A stretch of 64,000 nucleotides of DNA from Rhodobacter sp. Its GTDB lineage: Bacteria > Pseudomonadota > Alphaproteobacteria > Rhodobacterales > Rhodobacteraceae. Position 1 is the stretch's first letter; each line of letters begins with the position of its first letter. The position numbers and the translations under genes are program-made. The notes under the pieces are model-generated. The model worked only from the letters and a program-made list of their open reading frames with translations, made no database searches and was not told the origin of the DNA. The stretch is from contig JACKKE010000008.1 in the NCBI GenBank assembly GCA_020637595.1, positions 1 through 64,000 of the forward strand. The letters run 5' to 3'. Shown in pieces: positions 34,149 to 42,890 of this stretch.

Positions 34149-34951
34149 GCACTGTTCTGAGCGACATCAGCGAGGGCGTGCAGACGGTGACCCTGAACCG
34201 GCCCGAGCGTCGCAACGCCTGGACCGGCGAAATGGAAGCCGCGTTGCGCGCCGCGCTGATCGAGGGCGGCGGGAACCCCGCAGTGCGGGTGATCGTGCTG
34301 ACCGGCGCCGGGGCTGCGTTTTGCGCCGGGGCGGATGCCGGGTTCCTCAGGCAATTGCGCAGCGGCGAGGCGCAGATATCCGAGAGCGCCAGCGACCCCT
34401 GGCCCGAGGCACGGCCCGAGCTGAAGGGCAAATTCGCCATGCCGGCCGCAGTCCCGAAACCGGTGATCGCGGCGGTGAACGGGCCGGCGGTCGGTATCGG
34501 CTATGCGCTGGCGCTCTACAGTGACATCCGCTTTGCCTCGGAAAGCGGGGCTTTCATCGCTGCCTTTGCGCGCATGGGGCTGATTGCCGAAAAGGGCATC
34601 GACTGGGCGCTGGCGGGGATCGTCGGGCAGGGGAGGGCGGCGGAACTGCTGCTGTCCGGGCGGCGGCTGGGCGCCGACGAGGCGCTGCGCTATGGGCTGG
34701 TGAGCGGTGTCTTCCCGGATGCCGGGTTGCGCGATGCGGTGCAGGGCTATGCGGCCGAGATGGCGGCCAGGGTCTCGCCGCGCTCGGCGGCGGTGATCAA
34801 GCGCCAGCTGCAGGGCTTGCGGTTCGACACGCCGGCCGAGATCCTGGCACGGGGCGAGCGGGAACTGGCCGCCAGCCTGCAGAGCGCGGATTTCCGCGAG
34901 GCGATGGCGGCAATGGCCGAGAAACGCCCCCCGACCTTTCCCGACCTCTGA
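34145..34951 (+). CDS. Enoyl-CoA hydratase/isomerase (crotonase family)
   Basis: This 268-residue crotonase shows the two oxyanion-hole regions LTGAGAAFCAGADAGF and AAVNGPAVGIGYALALYSD. A catalytic Glu of the hydratase type is not obvious, so it may be an isomerase, hydrolase or C-C bond enzyme. It is the last gene of the operon, coupled by ATGA to MaoC, and runs into the convergent ligase gene 21 bp further. Confidence 0.87.
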   Translation: MSTVLSDISEGVQTVTLNRPERRNAWTGEMEAALRAALIEGGGNPAVRVIVLTGAGAAFCAGADAGFLRQLRSGEAQISESASDPWPEARPELKGKFAMPAAVPKPVIAAVNGPAVGIGYALALYSDIRFASESGAFIAAFARMGLIAEKGIDWALAGIVGQGRAAELLLSGRRLGADEALRYGLVSGVFPDAGLRDAVQGYAAEMAARVSPRSAAVIKRQLQGLRFDTPAEILARGERELAASLQSADFREAMAAMAEKRPPTFPDL

Positions 34952-34972
34952 GCGGCCGCGCGGTTCCGGGGC

Positions 34973-36508
34973 TCAGCCCGGAACCATCGCCGCACGCAGC
35001 TTGCGCTTCATCAGCTTGCCGCTTTCCTCGCGCGGCAGCGCCTCGACAAAGGTATAGCGGCGCGGCAGCTTGTAGCGCGCGAGGGTCTGCGCCAGGAACG
35101 CGCCCAATTCGGCTTCGGTCGGATGGGCGCCCTTGGCCGGCTGGACCCAGGCAGCGACGATTTCGCCGAACTCGGGGTCGGGCAGGCCGATCACCGCGCA
35201 ATCGGCCACCGCCGGGTGCTGCACCAGCGCCGATTCGATCTCGGCCGGATAGATGTTGGTGCCGCCGTAGATGATCATGTCGCGCTTGCGGTCACCGAGG
35301 AACAGAAACCCGTCTTCGTCCAGCCAGCCCACGTCACCGATGCTGATGAAGCCGTCCTTCTCGGTCTCGATGCGGGCCTGGGGGTGGTTGATATAGGTGA
35401 AATCGGCATAGTTCGGGTTGCGGACATAGATCTCGCCGGTTTCACCCGTGGGCAGCAGGCTGTCGTCCTCGGCCAGGATGCGCACGTCGGCACCGTCGAC
35501 GACGCGGCCCACGGTTCCGGGGTGATCCAGCCATTCCGCGGAGGTGCAGTGCATCGCGATGCCGACCTCGGTGCCGCCGTAAACTTCGTGCAGGATCGGT
35601 CCCCACCAGTCGATCATCGCTTTCTTGACATCGACCGGGCAGGCGGCGGCGGTATGGCTCACCCAGCGCAGCGAGCTGAGGTCGTAGCGGTCGCGCACCT
35701 CCTGCGGCAGCTTGAGCAGCTTGATGAACATCGTCGGCACGGCGGTGATGGTGTTGATGCGGTGCTTTTCAATCAGTGCGAGGAAATCCTCGGGGTCGAA
35801 GCGCGGCACCAGCACCAGCAACTCGCCCCGCGTTGCCGCATAGCGCGCGAAGCCGCCGGGCGAGGCATGGTAGAGCGGGGTGACCAGAAGCGTCCGCACA
35901 TCCGGCGCCAGCCCATAGGTGTCGACGAAACAGCGGATGTTGCGCGCCAGCAGGTCGGCATCCATCGGCACGCGCTTGACGCCCTTGGGGTGCCCGGTGG
36001 TGCCCGAGGTATAGATGATCGCTCCGCGGGCCGGGGCATCGGGCCCGGTGCGCGGGGTGTGGCTGGCGACGAAGTCGTCCCAGTCGCGGACCCCGTCGGG
36101 CACCGCGCAGGTGGCCTCGGGCAACCGGAAGGCGGCGGCCGTGGCCGGCGGCGTGGCGGCGGCGATGATGGTGAGGTCGGGCGGCAGGGTCAGGCCCGGC
36201 GTGCCGAGCAGATCGGCCTGCACGACCAGCAGGTCAGGTCGGCAATCGTCGAGGACATAGAGGATCTCGGTCGCGGTCGAATGCCAGTTGATCGGCACCG
36301 CAAAGGCGCCGATCTTCTGCGCCGCGATCGAGGCTTCGATAAAAGGGATGTCGTTGCGCATCAGGATCGCGATCGTCGACCCTTCGCCCAGGCCGAGCGC
36401 CTCGAATCCGCTTGCTGCGGCGCTGGCGCGGCGCTGCAGCACCGCCTGGTCGATGGATGCATCGGGGGTGATAATCGACGCCAGTCGCCCTGTTGGTTCC
36501 GCTGCCAC
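34973..36508 (-). CDS. Acyl-CoA ligase (AMP-binding family)
   Basis: This 511-residue enzyme activates a carboxylic acid to its CoA thioester via an acyl-adenylate. Motifs seen are the P-loop IIYTSGTTGHPKGVKR, YGGTEVG, the hinge GDVGWLDEDGFLFLGDRKRDMIIYGG and the C-terminal catalytic Lys in EESGKLMKRKL. The GTG start follows GGAGGAG. A FadR-type operator lies 42 bp upstream in the divergent gap with regulator 2. It is the probable entry step of the pathway. Confidence 0.9.
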   Translation of the reverse strand: MAAEPTGRLASIITPDASIDQAVLQRRASAAASGFEALGLGEGSTIAILMRNDIPFIEASIAAQKIGAFAVPINWHSTATEILYVLDDCRPDLLVVQADLLGTPGLTLPPDLTIIAAATPPATAAAFRLPEATCAVPDGVRDWDDFVASHTPRTGPDAPARGAIIYTSGTTGHPKGVKRVPMDADLLARNIRCFVDTYGLAPDVRTLLVTPLYHASPGGFARYAATRGELLVLVPRFDPEDFLALIEKHRINTITAVPTMFIKLLKLPQEVRDRYDLSSLRWVSHTAAACPVDVKKAMIDWWGPILHEVYGGTEVGIAMHCTSAEWLDHPGTVGRVVDGADVRILAEDDSLLPTGETGEIYVRNPNYADFTYINHPQARIETEKDGFISIGDVGWLDEDGFLFLGDRKRDMIIYGGTNIYPAEIESALVQHPAVADCAVIGLPDPEFGEIVAAWVQPAKGAHPTEAELGAFLAQTLARYKLPRRYTFVEALPREESGKLMKRKLRAAMVPG

Positions 36509-36549
36509 GCTGTCTCCTCCGTCGTGAGCTGGGTTTTGGCGAATGTTTA

Positions 36550-36564
36550 AATGGTAGAACCAAT
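36550..36564. promoter_or_regulatory. FadR-type operator between the ligase and regulator 2
   Basis: AATGGTAGAACCAAT is a near-perfect 15-bp palindrome in a divergent promoter gap. It could control both the ligase and regulator 2. Confidence 0.65.
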
Positions 36565-36634
36565 AAGTCAACTGACCCTTGCCACCGTGGTTTGATTGAG
36601 CCGATAATCGCACAGGTTCACAAGGAGACGAGGA

Positions 36635-37360
36635 ATGTCCTCAGCGAAGGGCTTTCGCCCGGTCAAAACGAAGCGCGCGTTCGAGGAGGTCTGCGACCAG
36701 ATCCGGGCCGAAATCCAGGCCGGGCGAATCGCGGCGGGGGACAAGTTGCCGTCCGAGCGGGATCTGGCCGAGCAATTGCAGGTGAGCCGCGCCACGGTGC
36801 GCGAGGCCTTCCGCACATTGGAGATCGGTGGCGTGCTGTCGTTGCAGAAAGGCGTCAAGGGCGGTGCCGTGGTGATGCATGGCGACGTCAAGCCGATCAC
36901 CCAGACGATCTCGGATCTGCTGTCGCTGGGCGGGTTGTCGCTGGCCGACTATACCGAGGCGCGCAAATGCCTGCAGAAGGAAATCATCCGCCTGGCCTGC
37001 GAACGCGCCACGGACGAGGATTTCGCCGCGCTCGAGGCCAACATCGCCGCAACACGCGAGAAGAACACCGAGGCGCAGATCGAGGATCGCACGGCGCTGA
37101 CGCTTCAGTTCTATGCCCTGCTGGCGCGCGCGACCCGGAACAAGGCGATGGAAATCCTGATGTCGGCGGTGACCGAGCCGCTGGCCTATTACATCAAGCA
37201 GATCGGTGTCGATCGCAGCTGGGATGTCGCGGCCTCGCGCACCAAGGTCGTCCAACACATCCGTGAACGGGATGTCGACGCCGCCATTGCCGAGATGATT
37301 TCCCACATGGAACGGCTGCACGCCTACATGCTCTCACGGGCGCTGACCGCCGCAGATTAA
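36635..37360 (+). CDS. FadR-type GntR regulator 2
   Basis: This 241-residue protein has a winged helix (AAGDKLPSERDLAEQLQVSRATVREAFRTLE, KGVKGGAVV) and an FCD domain. It is divergent from the ligase gene and upstream of the second TRAP system, with operators on both sides. The start has an AGGAGACGAGGA ribosome binding site. It is a paralogue of regulators 1 and 3. Confidence 0.88.
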   Translation: MSSAKGFRPVKTKRAFEEVCDQIRAEIQAGRIAAGDKLPSERDLAEQLQVSRATVREAFRTLEIGGVLSLQKGVKGGAVVMHGDVKPITQTISDLLSLGGLSLADYTEARKCLQKEIIRLACERATDEDFAALEANIAATREKNTEAQIEDRTALTLQFYALLARATRNKAMEILMSAVTEPLAYYIKQIGVDRSWDVAASRTKVVQHIRERDVDAAIAEMISHMERLHAYMLSRALTAAD

Positions 37361-37461
37361 CGCATGCCGCCGCACTGCGTTGGACGGTGGGGCGCGGCTG
37401 TGCAGGGTCCGGCCCGGGCACAAAGGTGCATTGCCGTGGAAGGTTTCCCTTGCAAACTGTA

Positions 37462-37476
37462 AATGGTTAGGCCATT
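37462..37476. promoter_or_regulatory. FadR-type operator ahead of the second TRAP operon
   Basis: AATGGTTAGGCCATT is a palindrome with perfect outer arms, 39 bp upstream of the DctQ start. Confidence 0.65.
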
Positions 37477-37515
37477 CATTGGCCAGTCTGTTAGTCTGCA
37501 GGGAGGAGCGAGGCC

Positions 37516-38055
37516 ATGCAGCGCACGCGCTTGCGTCGGGCCATTGATGCCTTGATCGCCCTGGATCTGGTGATCGCGGGCCTGGCCCTGTTGGCGATGC
37601 TGTTCCACGTCGTGCTCGACGTCGTGCTGCGCGAGGTGCACGTTCCGTTCTCGGGAACGCTCGAGATCGTGTCGTTCTGGTATATGGTTGCCCTGGTCTT
37701 TCTGGCGATCCCCGTGGCGCAGCAGCACGGGCATCACATCCGGGTCGAACTGTTCACCGCCGCGGTGTCGACGCGCGTCCAGCAGGGTATCGACCTGCTG
37801 GTGCTTCTGGGCTGCGTGGCCCTGCTGGCGCTGTTCGTCTGGGTCTCGACCGAAGAAGCCCTGCGACAGACCCACCGCCTGGCGGTGGTCGAGGCGGGCA
37901 CCGGCACGATCCCGGTGTGGCCGACACGCTGGCTGGTGCCGCTGTCGATGACCACCACCGCCATCGTCTGCCTGATGCAGGCCGTCGACCTGGTGCGGGC
38001 AATCCTGCGCAACGAGGCGCTGCCCGCGCAATCACGGGAATCGCTTGATGTCTGA
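37516..38055 (+). CDS. dctQ: TRAP transporter small membrane subunit (DctQ), second system
   Basis: This 179-residue protein has four membrane segments with typical DctQ features (LEIVSFWYMVALVFLAIPVAQQHGHH, PVWPTRWLVPL). It overlaps the DctM start by 8 bp. In this system the membrane subunits precede the binding protein, the reverse of the first TRAP operon. Confidence 0.9.
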   Translation: MQRTRLRRAIDALIALDLVIAGLALLAMLFHVVLDVVLREVHVPFSGTLEIVSFWYMVALVFLAIPVAQQHGHHIRVELFTAAVSTRVQQGIDLLVLLGCVALLALFVWVSTEEALRQTHRLAVVEAGTGTIPVWPTRWLVPLSMTTTAIVCLMQAVDLVRAILRNEALPAQSRESLDV

Positions 38056-39355
38056 CGTCGCCATCGGAGGCTTCGGCCTGACCGCCATCCTTGTTCTGCT
38101 GGCGCTGCGGGTGCCCATCGCCTTTGCCCTGATGGGAGTTTCCATCGCCGGCATCTGGGCGCTGCTGGGTGAACGGCCGGCGCTGGGACTGCTGCGGACG
38201 GTTCCCTATCAGTTCGTCGCGCACTGGTCGCTGTCGGCCATCCCGATGTTCCTGCTGATGGGGGCGGTCGCCTTTCATTCCGGCATCGTCAGTTCGCTCT
38301 ATTCCGCCGCGCGATTGTGGCTGTGCCGTCTGCCCGGTGGCCTGGCGATCGCCTCGAACTTTGCTTGCGCGGGCTTTGCCGCGGCCTCGGGGTCGTCGGT
38401 GGCCACGGCCTCGGCGATGGGGCGCATCGCGGTGCCCGAGATGCTGCGCTACCGCTACGACCCGGGACTGGCCACCGGGGTGGTTGCCGCGGCGGGAACG
38501 CTGGGCTCGCTGATCCCGCCGTCGATCCTGATGATCCTCTACGGCACCTTTGCCGAGGCCTCGATCGGCAAGCTGATGATCGCCGGGATCCTGCCCGGCA
38601 TCCTGACCGCCGGCGTCTATGCGGTGATGATCTGGCTGCGTTGCGTCGCCCGACCCGAGCTGGCCCCGCCGGTCGATATCAACCCCAGCTGGGGCGAGCG
38701 GATGCAGGCGCTGGTGCAGGTCTGGCCGATGCCGCTGCTGATCCTGGGGGTGATTGGCGGCCTCTATGGCGGCTATGTCACCGCGACCGAGGCCGGCGCG
38801 CTGGGCGCGTTCCTGGCAATGGTCATAGCCGGGATCTATCGCCGGCTCAGCTGGAAGGTTCTGCGGGACAGCATCGTCGATACGGTGACCGGCACGGCCG
38901 TGATCTTCTTCGTGTCGATCGGTGCGGTGATGCTGTCGCGGTTCGTGGCGCTGTCGGGTGTGCCCGATGCCATTGTCGAGCTGTTCGGCGCGGGCGGGCT
39001 GCAGGGCTATTCGGTGGTGCTGTTCTGCGGGCTGGTGTTCCTGTTCCTGGGCATGTTCCTCGACCCGATCGGGCTGATGCTGATCGCGCTGCCGGTCATG
39101 CTGCCGATCATCGACCAGAGCGGTTTTGACCTGATCTGGTTCGGGATCCTGACCATCAAGTTCGTCGAGATCGGCCTGATCACGCCGCCGGTGGGCCTGT
39201 CGGTCTACACGATCAAGACCGTGGTGGGGACCAAGGTTGCCCTGACCCAGATCTTCCGTGGCATCGGCTGGTTCCTGGTCTGCGAATTGATCGTGGTCGT
39301 GCTGCTGGTGGTCTTTCCGCAGATCGCCCTGTTCCTGCCGGGTCTCATGGGCTGA
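38048..39355 (+). CDS. dctM: TRAP transporter large membrane subunit (DctM), second system
   Basis: This 435-residue protein has about 12 membrane segments and the DctM blocks GSSVATASAMGRIAVPEM and GVVAAAGTLGSLIPPS. It is clearly homologous to the first DctM (same length, matching blocks), so the two systems may be duplicates that diverged in ligand. The binding protein follows after 32 bp. Confidence 0.92.
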   Translation: MSDVAIGGFGLTAILVLLALRVPIAFALMGVSIAGIWALLGERPALGLLRTVPYQFVAHWSLSAIPMFLLMGAVAFHSGIVSSLYSAARLWLCRLPGGLAIASNFACAGFAAASGSSVATASAMGRIAVPEMLRYRYDPGLATGVVAAAGTLGSLIPPSILMILYGTFAEASIGKLMIAGILPGILTAGVYAVMIWLRCVARPELAPPVDINPSWGERMQALVQVWPMPLLILGVIGGLYGGYVTATEAGALGAFLAMVIAGIYRRLSWKVLRDSIVDTVTGTAVIFFVSIGAVMLSRFVALSGVPDAIVELFGAGGLQGYSVVLFCGLVFLFLGMFLDPIGLMLIALPVMLPIIDQSGFDLIWFGILTIKFVEIGLITPPVGLSVYTIKTVVGTKVALTQIFRGIGWFLVCELIVVVLLVVFPQIALFLPGLMG

Positions 39356-39387
39356 CCCGAAACGCAACGTTAACTGAGGAGGAAGAC

Positions 39388-40497
39388 ATGAAGACCCTAC
39401 TGCGCGCCAGCACGGCGCTGGCGATGATCGCCCTGGCGGGGGCGCCGGCCCTTGCCGAAGACTACAACTATGCCACCTTCGTGCCACCGCAGGCCGCGAA
39501 CAACACCGTTGCACTGCAGCCGGCCTTCGATGCCATCGCCGAACAGACCGGCGGGGACGTCGAGATCAAGATCTTTGCCGGCGGCCAGCTGCTGGGGGCG
39601 CAGGACATGCTGGCCGGGGTGCGCGACGGGATCGCCGATCTGGGCTTTGTGATCCCGGTCTATGCCCCGTCGGATCTGCCCAACTCGGTGGTGATCTCGG
39701 ACATGATGCCCTATGGCGCCGATCCGATCGCCGTCGCCGGGGCTTCGCTGCAGACCATGCTGATGGACTGCCCGCAATGTGTCCAGGAATTCACCGACAA
39801 CAATCTGGTGTTCCTGGGCGGGCATGTGCCGACCCCCTATCGTCTGCTGTGCCGCGAGGATGTGTCCAGCCTGGCCGATATCGCCGGGTTGCGGATGCGC
39901 GGCGGCTCGGGTGCGATGTCGCGGATCGCGCAGGCGCTTGGCGGCACCCCGGTCAACATGAACGCCGGCGACATGTATGAGGCGCTCGAGCGCGGCCAGC
40001 TGGACTGCGTCGTCGGTCCCATCGCCTGGCTGCGCCAGTATTCGCTGGGCGAGGTCATCGGCTCGGTGCTGGGCGAACCGCTGGGTGTTCTGGGCGGGCT
40101 GGGTCTGGTGACCTGGAACCGCGATGCCTGGGACGGGCTGACCGACGAGCAGAAGCAGATCGTGTTGCGGCAGATCCCCGGCATCGTCGCCCGTGCGACC
40201 ATCGACGGCTATATCGCCGACGACAACGATGTGCGTGCCCAATATGAGGGGACCGTGACCTTCAACGATTCGGTGCCCGAGATCCGCGAGGCGCTCGACC
40301 ACATCAACGCCGAGGGTCTGCCGGCGATCCTCGTCGCCGCCACCGACCGCGGTGCCACCGACCCCGAGGCGATCGCCGCCGCCTATCAGCGCAACCTGGC
40401 GCGCTGGCAGGAAATCTCGCGCGATCGGGTGCAGGGCAGCTCAGAGGCGCTGGCCGAGGTGCTGTGGGAAGAGATCTACAGCAAGGTCAGCTTCTGA
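39388..40497 (+). CDS. dctP: TRAP transporter substrate-binding protein (DctP), second system
   Basis: This 369-residue protein has a signal peptide (about 1-23, AGAPALA then EDYNYA) and a DctP body with LRMRGGSGAMSRIAQALGGTPVNMNAGDMYEALERGQLDC. It shares the layout of the first DctP, including a CPQC pair (MDCPQCVQEF here, EDCPECQAEL there), which suggests a common subfamily. The ribosome binding site is GAGGAGG. Confidence 0.9.
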   Translation: MKTLLRASTALAMIALAGAPALAEDYNYATFVPPQAANNTVALQPAFDAIAEQTGGDVEIKIFAGGQLLGAQDMLAGVRDGIADLGFVIPVYAPSDLPNSVVISDMMPYGADPIAVAGASLQTMLMDCPQCVQEFTDNNLVFLGGHVPTPYRLLCREDVSSLADIAGLRMRGGSGAMSRIAQALGGTPVNMNAGDMYEALERGQLDCVVGPIAWLRQYSLGEVIGSVLGEPLGVLGGLGLVTWNRDAWDGLTDEQKQIVLRQIPGIVARATIDGYIADDNDVRAQYEGTVTFNDSVPEIREALDHINAEGLPAILVAATDRGATDPEAIAAAYQRNLARWQEISRDRVQGSSEALAEVLWEEIYSKVSF

Positions 40498-40524
40498 TCC
40501 CGTCGGGCAAGCCAAAGACGGAAC

Positions 40525-40553
40525 GGGCCGGTGCAGATCGCACCGGCCCTTTT
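40525..40553. terminator. Strong hairpin terminator
   Basis: A perfect 10-bp stem, GGGCCGGTGC with GCACCGGCCC, closes a 5-base loop and is followed by TTTT. It separates the second TRAP operon from the convergent permease gene. Confidence 0.85.
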
Positions 40554-40569
40554 CGTTGGGCGCCGGCGC

Positions 40570-41979
40570 TCAGAGCAGGGCCTGCCACCCGAGCAGGGTG
40601 GCGATCACCAGCGCGAGGAAGGTCAGGGTGAACAGCCCGTTCCAGTGCCACCCCACGACGCTGGTCGACTGACCGGTTCCCGCCGCGGCGATCGCTACCG
40701 TCGAGGTCATCGGCGAGATCAGCGCGGCGGCGACCCAACCGCCGAGCGTCGCGACCATCAGCATCGGTTCGGGCATCGGCAGCCCGGCGGCGATGACCGC
40801 CCCGGCGCAGGCCGAACCGCTGATCATCGGAGAGATGCCCAGCAGGCTGACGGCGGTGATCGTGATGGCAATCAGCGCGCCGATCAGGCCGGGGCCCAGC
40901 GACAGCGCCTGCACCACACCGCGCACGGCGTCGGGCGGGATCATCTGTGCCACGATCAGCCCCAGGAAGCCGGTAGCGACCAGCAGGCCGATCTCGTTGG
41001 CCGAATCGGGCAGGGCGCGCAGCGTCTGGCGGCCCAGCGAGACGGCCTTGGCCGGGGCCGGGCCTTCCTCGGTCAGCAGCACCCAGAGCAGGGCCATGAC
41101 CGGGATCACCATCAGGATCGCGGCGCGCATCGGAATGCCGAGGGCGGTGTCCAGCAGCGCCGCGGTGCCGGTGATCGCCAGCACCAGCGCCAGCAAGGCC
41201 AGGATCGCGTGCCACGCGCCTTCGCGCGGGGGCGGCGGGATCGGCGTGACCGGGCGCGGTCCCATCCGGTCAAAGGCCCAGCCGAGGCCGGTAAACACCA
41301 CCAGCATCGTCAGCCCGTAGGGCAGGTAGCCCAGCCAGTCGAGCGTCGGCATCAGCGGGATCAGCAGGTTGACGGCCAGCCCGACCGGCGACCACAGCAC
41401 CGTCGCGTTGAAGCCGCGGATGATCGCGCAGGCGATGCGCCGGGTGCGGATCTCGGCGGCCTGTTCCGACACCGCCGACGCATCCCGCTGGCTCATGGCG
41501 ATCCCCAGCAGCAGCTGGTAGCCGCCAACATTCAGCAAGATCCCCAGCAGATGCGCGCCGGTTGCCAGAAACGCATAGCGCCGGGCCGGCGGCTGCTGCA
41601 CCACATAGCGCGCTGCGATCCCCACCTGCCGCGACCGCTGCGCCGCCACGCGCAGCACCGTCATCACCGCCAGCAGCGCGGGCAGATACATGGCGCGGCT
41701 CAGCGCCAGCGCCAGCGCATCCTGCGTGCCGCCGGTTGCGACAAAGGCGAGTCCCAGCGCGACCGCGGCGAACAGCATGGTGCGGGCATTGGTGCGCAGC
41801 CGCGACCAGCGCAGCGCGACATGGGCCAGCACCAGCGCCGCGGCGATCAGCGCAAAGGCATGACGGTGGCTGAGCATGTCCAGAAGCGTGAAGGCCGCGG
41901 CAAGGCCCAGGGCCGCCGCCGCCAGCATGGGGGCCGGGGCCTCGGGGTGGGCCGCGATCGGTGGGTTCGGTGTTGGCAC
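40570..41979 (-). CDS. Multi-pass membrane protein, possible ion-transporter-type permease
   Basis: This protein of about 469 residues has some 12 hydrophobic segments and two re-entrant-like regions (AVSLLGISPMISGSACAGAV and ISPMTSTVAIAAAGTG). The pattern recalls the ArsB/NhaD/CitT and TRAP-DctM class, but I cannot place it in a named family. The start is uncertain: GTG codons at 41979, 41988 and 41994 are candidates, and I chose the one 8 bases after GAGGG. A FadR-type operator lies 28 bp upstream, so it belongs to the same regulon and may export or import a pathway acid. Confidence 0.65.
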   Translation of the reverse strand: MPTPNPPIAAHPEAPAPMLAAAALGLAAAFTLLDMLSHRHAFALIAAALVLAHVALRWSRLRTNARTMLFAAVALGLAFVATGGTQDALALALSRAMYLPALLAVMTVLRVAAQRSRQVGIAARYVVQQPPARRYAFLATGAHLLGILLNVGGYQLLLGIAMSQRDASAVSEQAAEIRTRRIACAIIRGFNATVLWSPVGLAVNLLIPLMPTLDWLGYLPYGLTMLVVFTGLGWAFDRMGPRPVTPIPPPPREGAWHAILALLALVLAITGTAALLDTALGIPMRAAILMVIPVMALLWVLLTEEGPAPAKAVSLGRQTLRALPDSANEIGLLVATGFLGLIVAQMIPPDAVRGVVQALSLGPGLIGALIAITITAVSLLGISPMISGSACAGAVIAAGLPMPEPMLMVATLGGWVAAALISPMTSTVAIAAAGTGQSTSVVGWHWNGLFTLTFLALVIATLLGWQALL

Positions 41980-42006
41980 GCCGCTCACCCTCACTTGTGA
42001 TTTTAT

Positions 42007-42021
42007 ATTGGACCTACCAAT
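42007..42021. promoter_or_regulatory. FadR-type operator between the permease and regulator 3
   Basis: ATTGGACCTACCAAT is a near-perfect 15-bp palindrome placed between two divergent genes. Confidence 0.7.
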
Positions 42022-42107
42022 AAACATGGGGCTGGGCAAGGAAGATTGGCGGTGACAGCGGTGCCATGTCCGTGCCAGTCTGGATTTGGATGAAAAAGAG
42101 GACATTC

Positions 42108-42839
42108 ATGGCCAAGGAGGCAGGAAACGCCCTGTTCGAGCCGGTGCGCAGCGATCGCACCTTCGAGATCGTCGTGCAGCGTATCCGCGCAAAGCTGGCA
42201 TCCGGCGAGTTGCGGCCGGGTGACAAGTTGCCGGCCGAACGCGAACTCGCCAAGCAGCTGGACGTCAGCCGGAACGTGGTGCGCGAGGCGCTGCGCTCGC
42301 TGGAAAATGCGGGGATGCTGAAGACCCGCAAGGGGGCGCATGGCGGTGCCTTCATCGAGGAAGGCAGCGCAGCACAGCTCAGCGCAGCGTTGAATGATCT
42401 GGTGATTCTCGATGCTATCAGCCTCGATGACCTTCTGGAGGCGCGTCTGATGATGCTGGGCATGGTGTTGGATCGCCTGGCGCAGGCAGGGCGCGCGCCG
42501 GATCTCGGCGCATTGGAAGCCAATGTCGAGGCCACCGCCGGGGCCGTGCAGCGCGGCGATGCCGCGCAGCGCGTGCCGCTGGCGCGCGCCTTTTACCATG
42601 AAATCGCCGCCCTGACGGGCAACCGCGCGCTGGAATTCACGATCGACGCCCAGACCGAGATGATCCAGACCTATTTGCGGATGCGCATCACCGACATGGA
42701 CGGGGACAAGCTGGTCCAGTCGCGGCGCGCGTTTCTGGATCACCTCCGCTCCAGGCGGTTCGACGCCGCCAAGGCCGAGCTTTCGGCGCATCTTGAACGG
42801 GTTCACAGACGGCTCTGGAATCCGCAGCCGGCGGATTGA
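42108..42839 (+). CDS. FadR-type GntR regulator 3
   Basis: This 243-residue protein has a winged helix (PGDKLPAERELAKQLDVSRNVVREALRSLE, KGAHGGAFI) and an FCD domain. The wing KGAHGGAF is almost the same as in regulator 1 (KGVHGGAF), so the two may read the same DNA. I chose the ATG after AAAGAGGA; ATGs at 42066 and 42090 are upstream alternatives. It is flanked on both sides by operators. Confidence 0.88.
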   Translation: MAKEAGNALFEPVRSDRTFEIVVQRIRAKLASGELRPGDKLPAERELAKQLDVSRNVVREALRSLENAGMLKTRKGAHGGAFIEEGSAAQLSAALNDLVILDAISLDDLLEARLMMLGMVLDRLAQAGRAPDLGALEANVEATAGAVQRGDAAQRVPLARAFYHEIAALTGNRALEFTIDAQTEMIQTYLRMRITDMDGDKLVQSRRAFLDHLRSRRFDAAKAELSAHLERVHRRLWNPQPAD

Positions 42840-42864
42840 CTTTTATTGGTAGGTCCATTAATCC
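42836..42864 (+). promoter_or_regulatory. Promoter with FadR-type operator ahead of the third acyl-CoA dehydrogenase
   Basis: TTGACT (42836-42841) is followed 17 bp later by TAATCC (42859-42864). The operator ATTGGTAGGTCCATT (42845-42859) fills the spacer, as at the first TRAP promoter. Confidence 0.65.
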
Positions 42865-42890
42865 TTTCCTCAGTCAGAGGAGGATACGCC

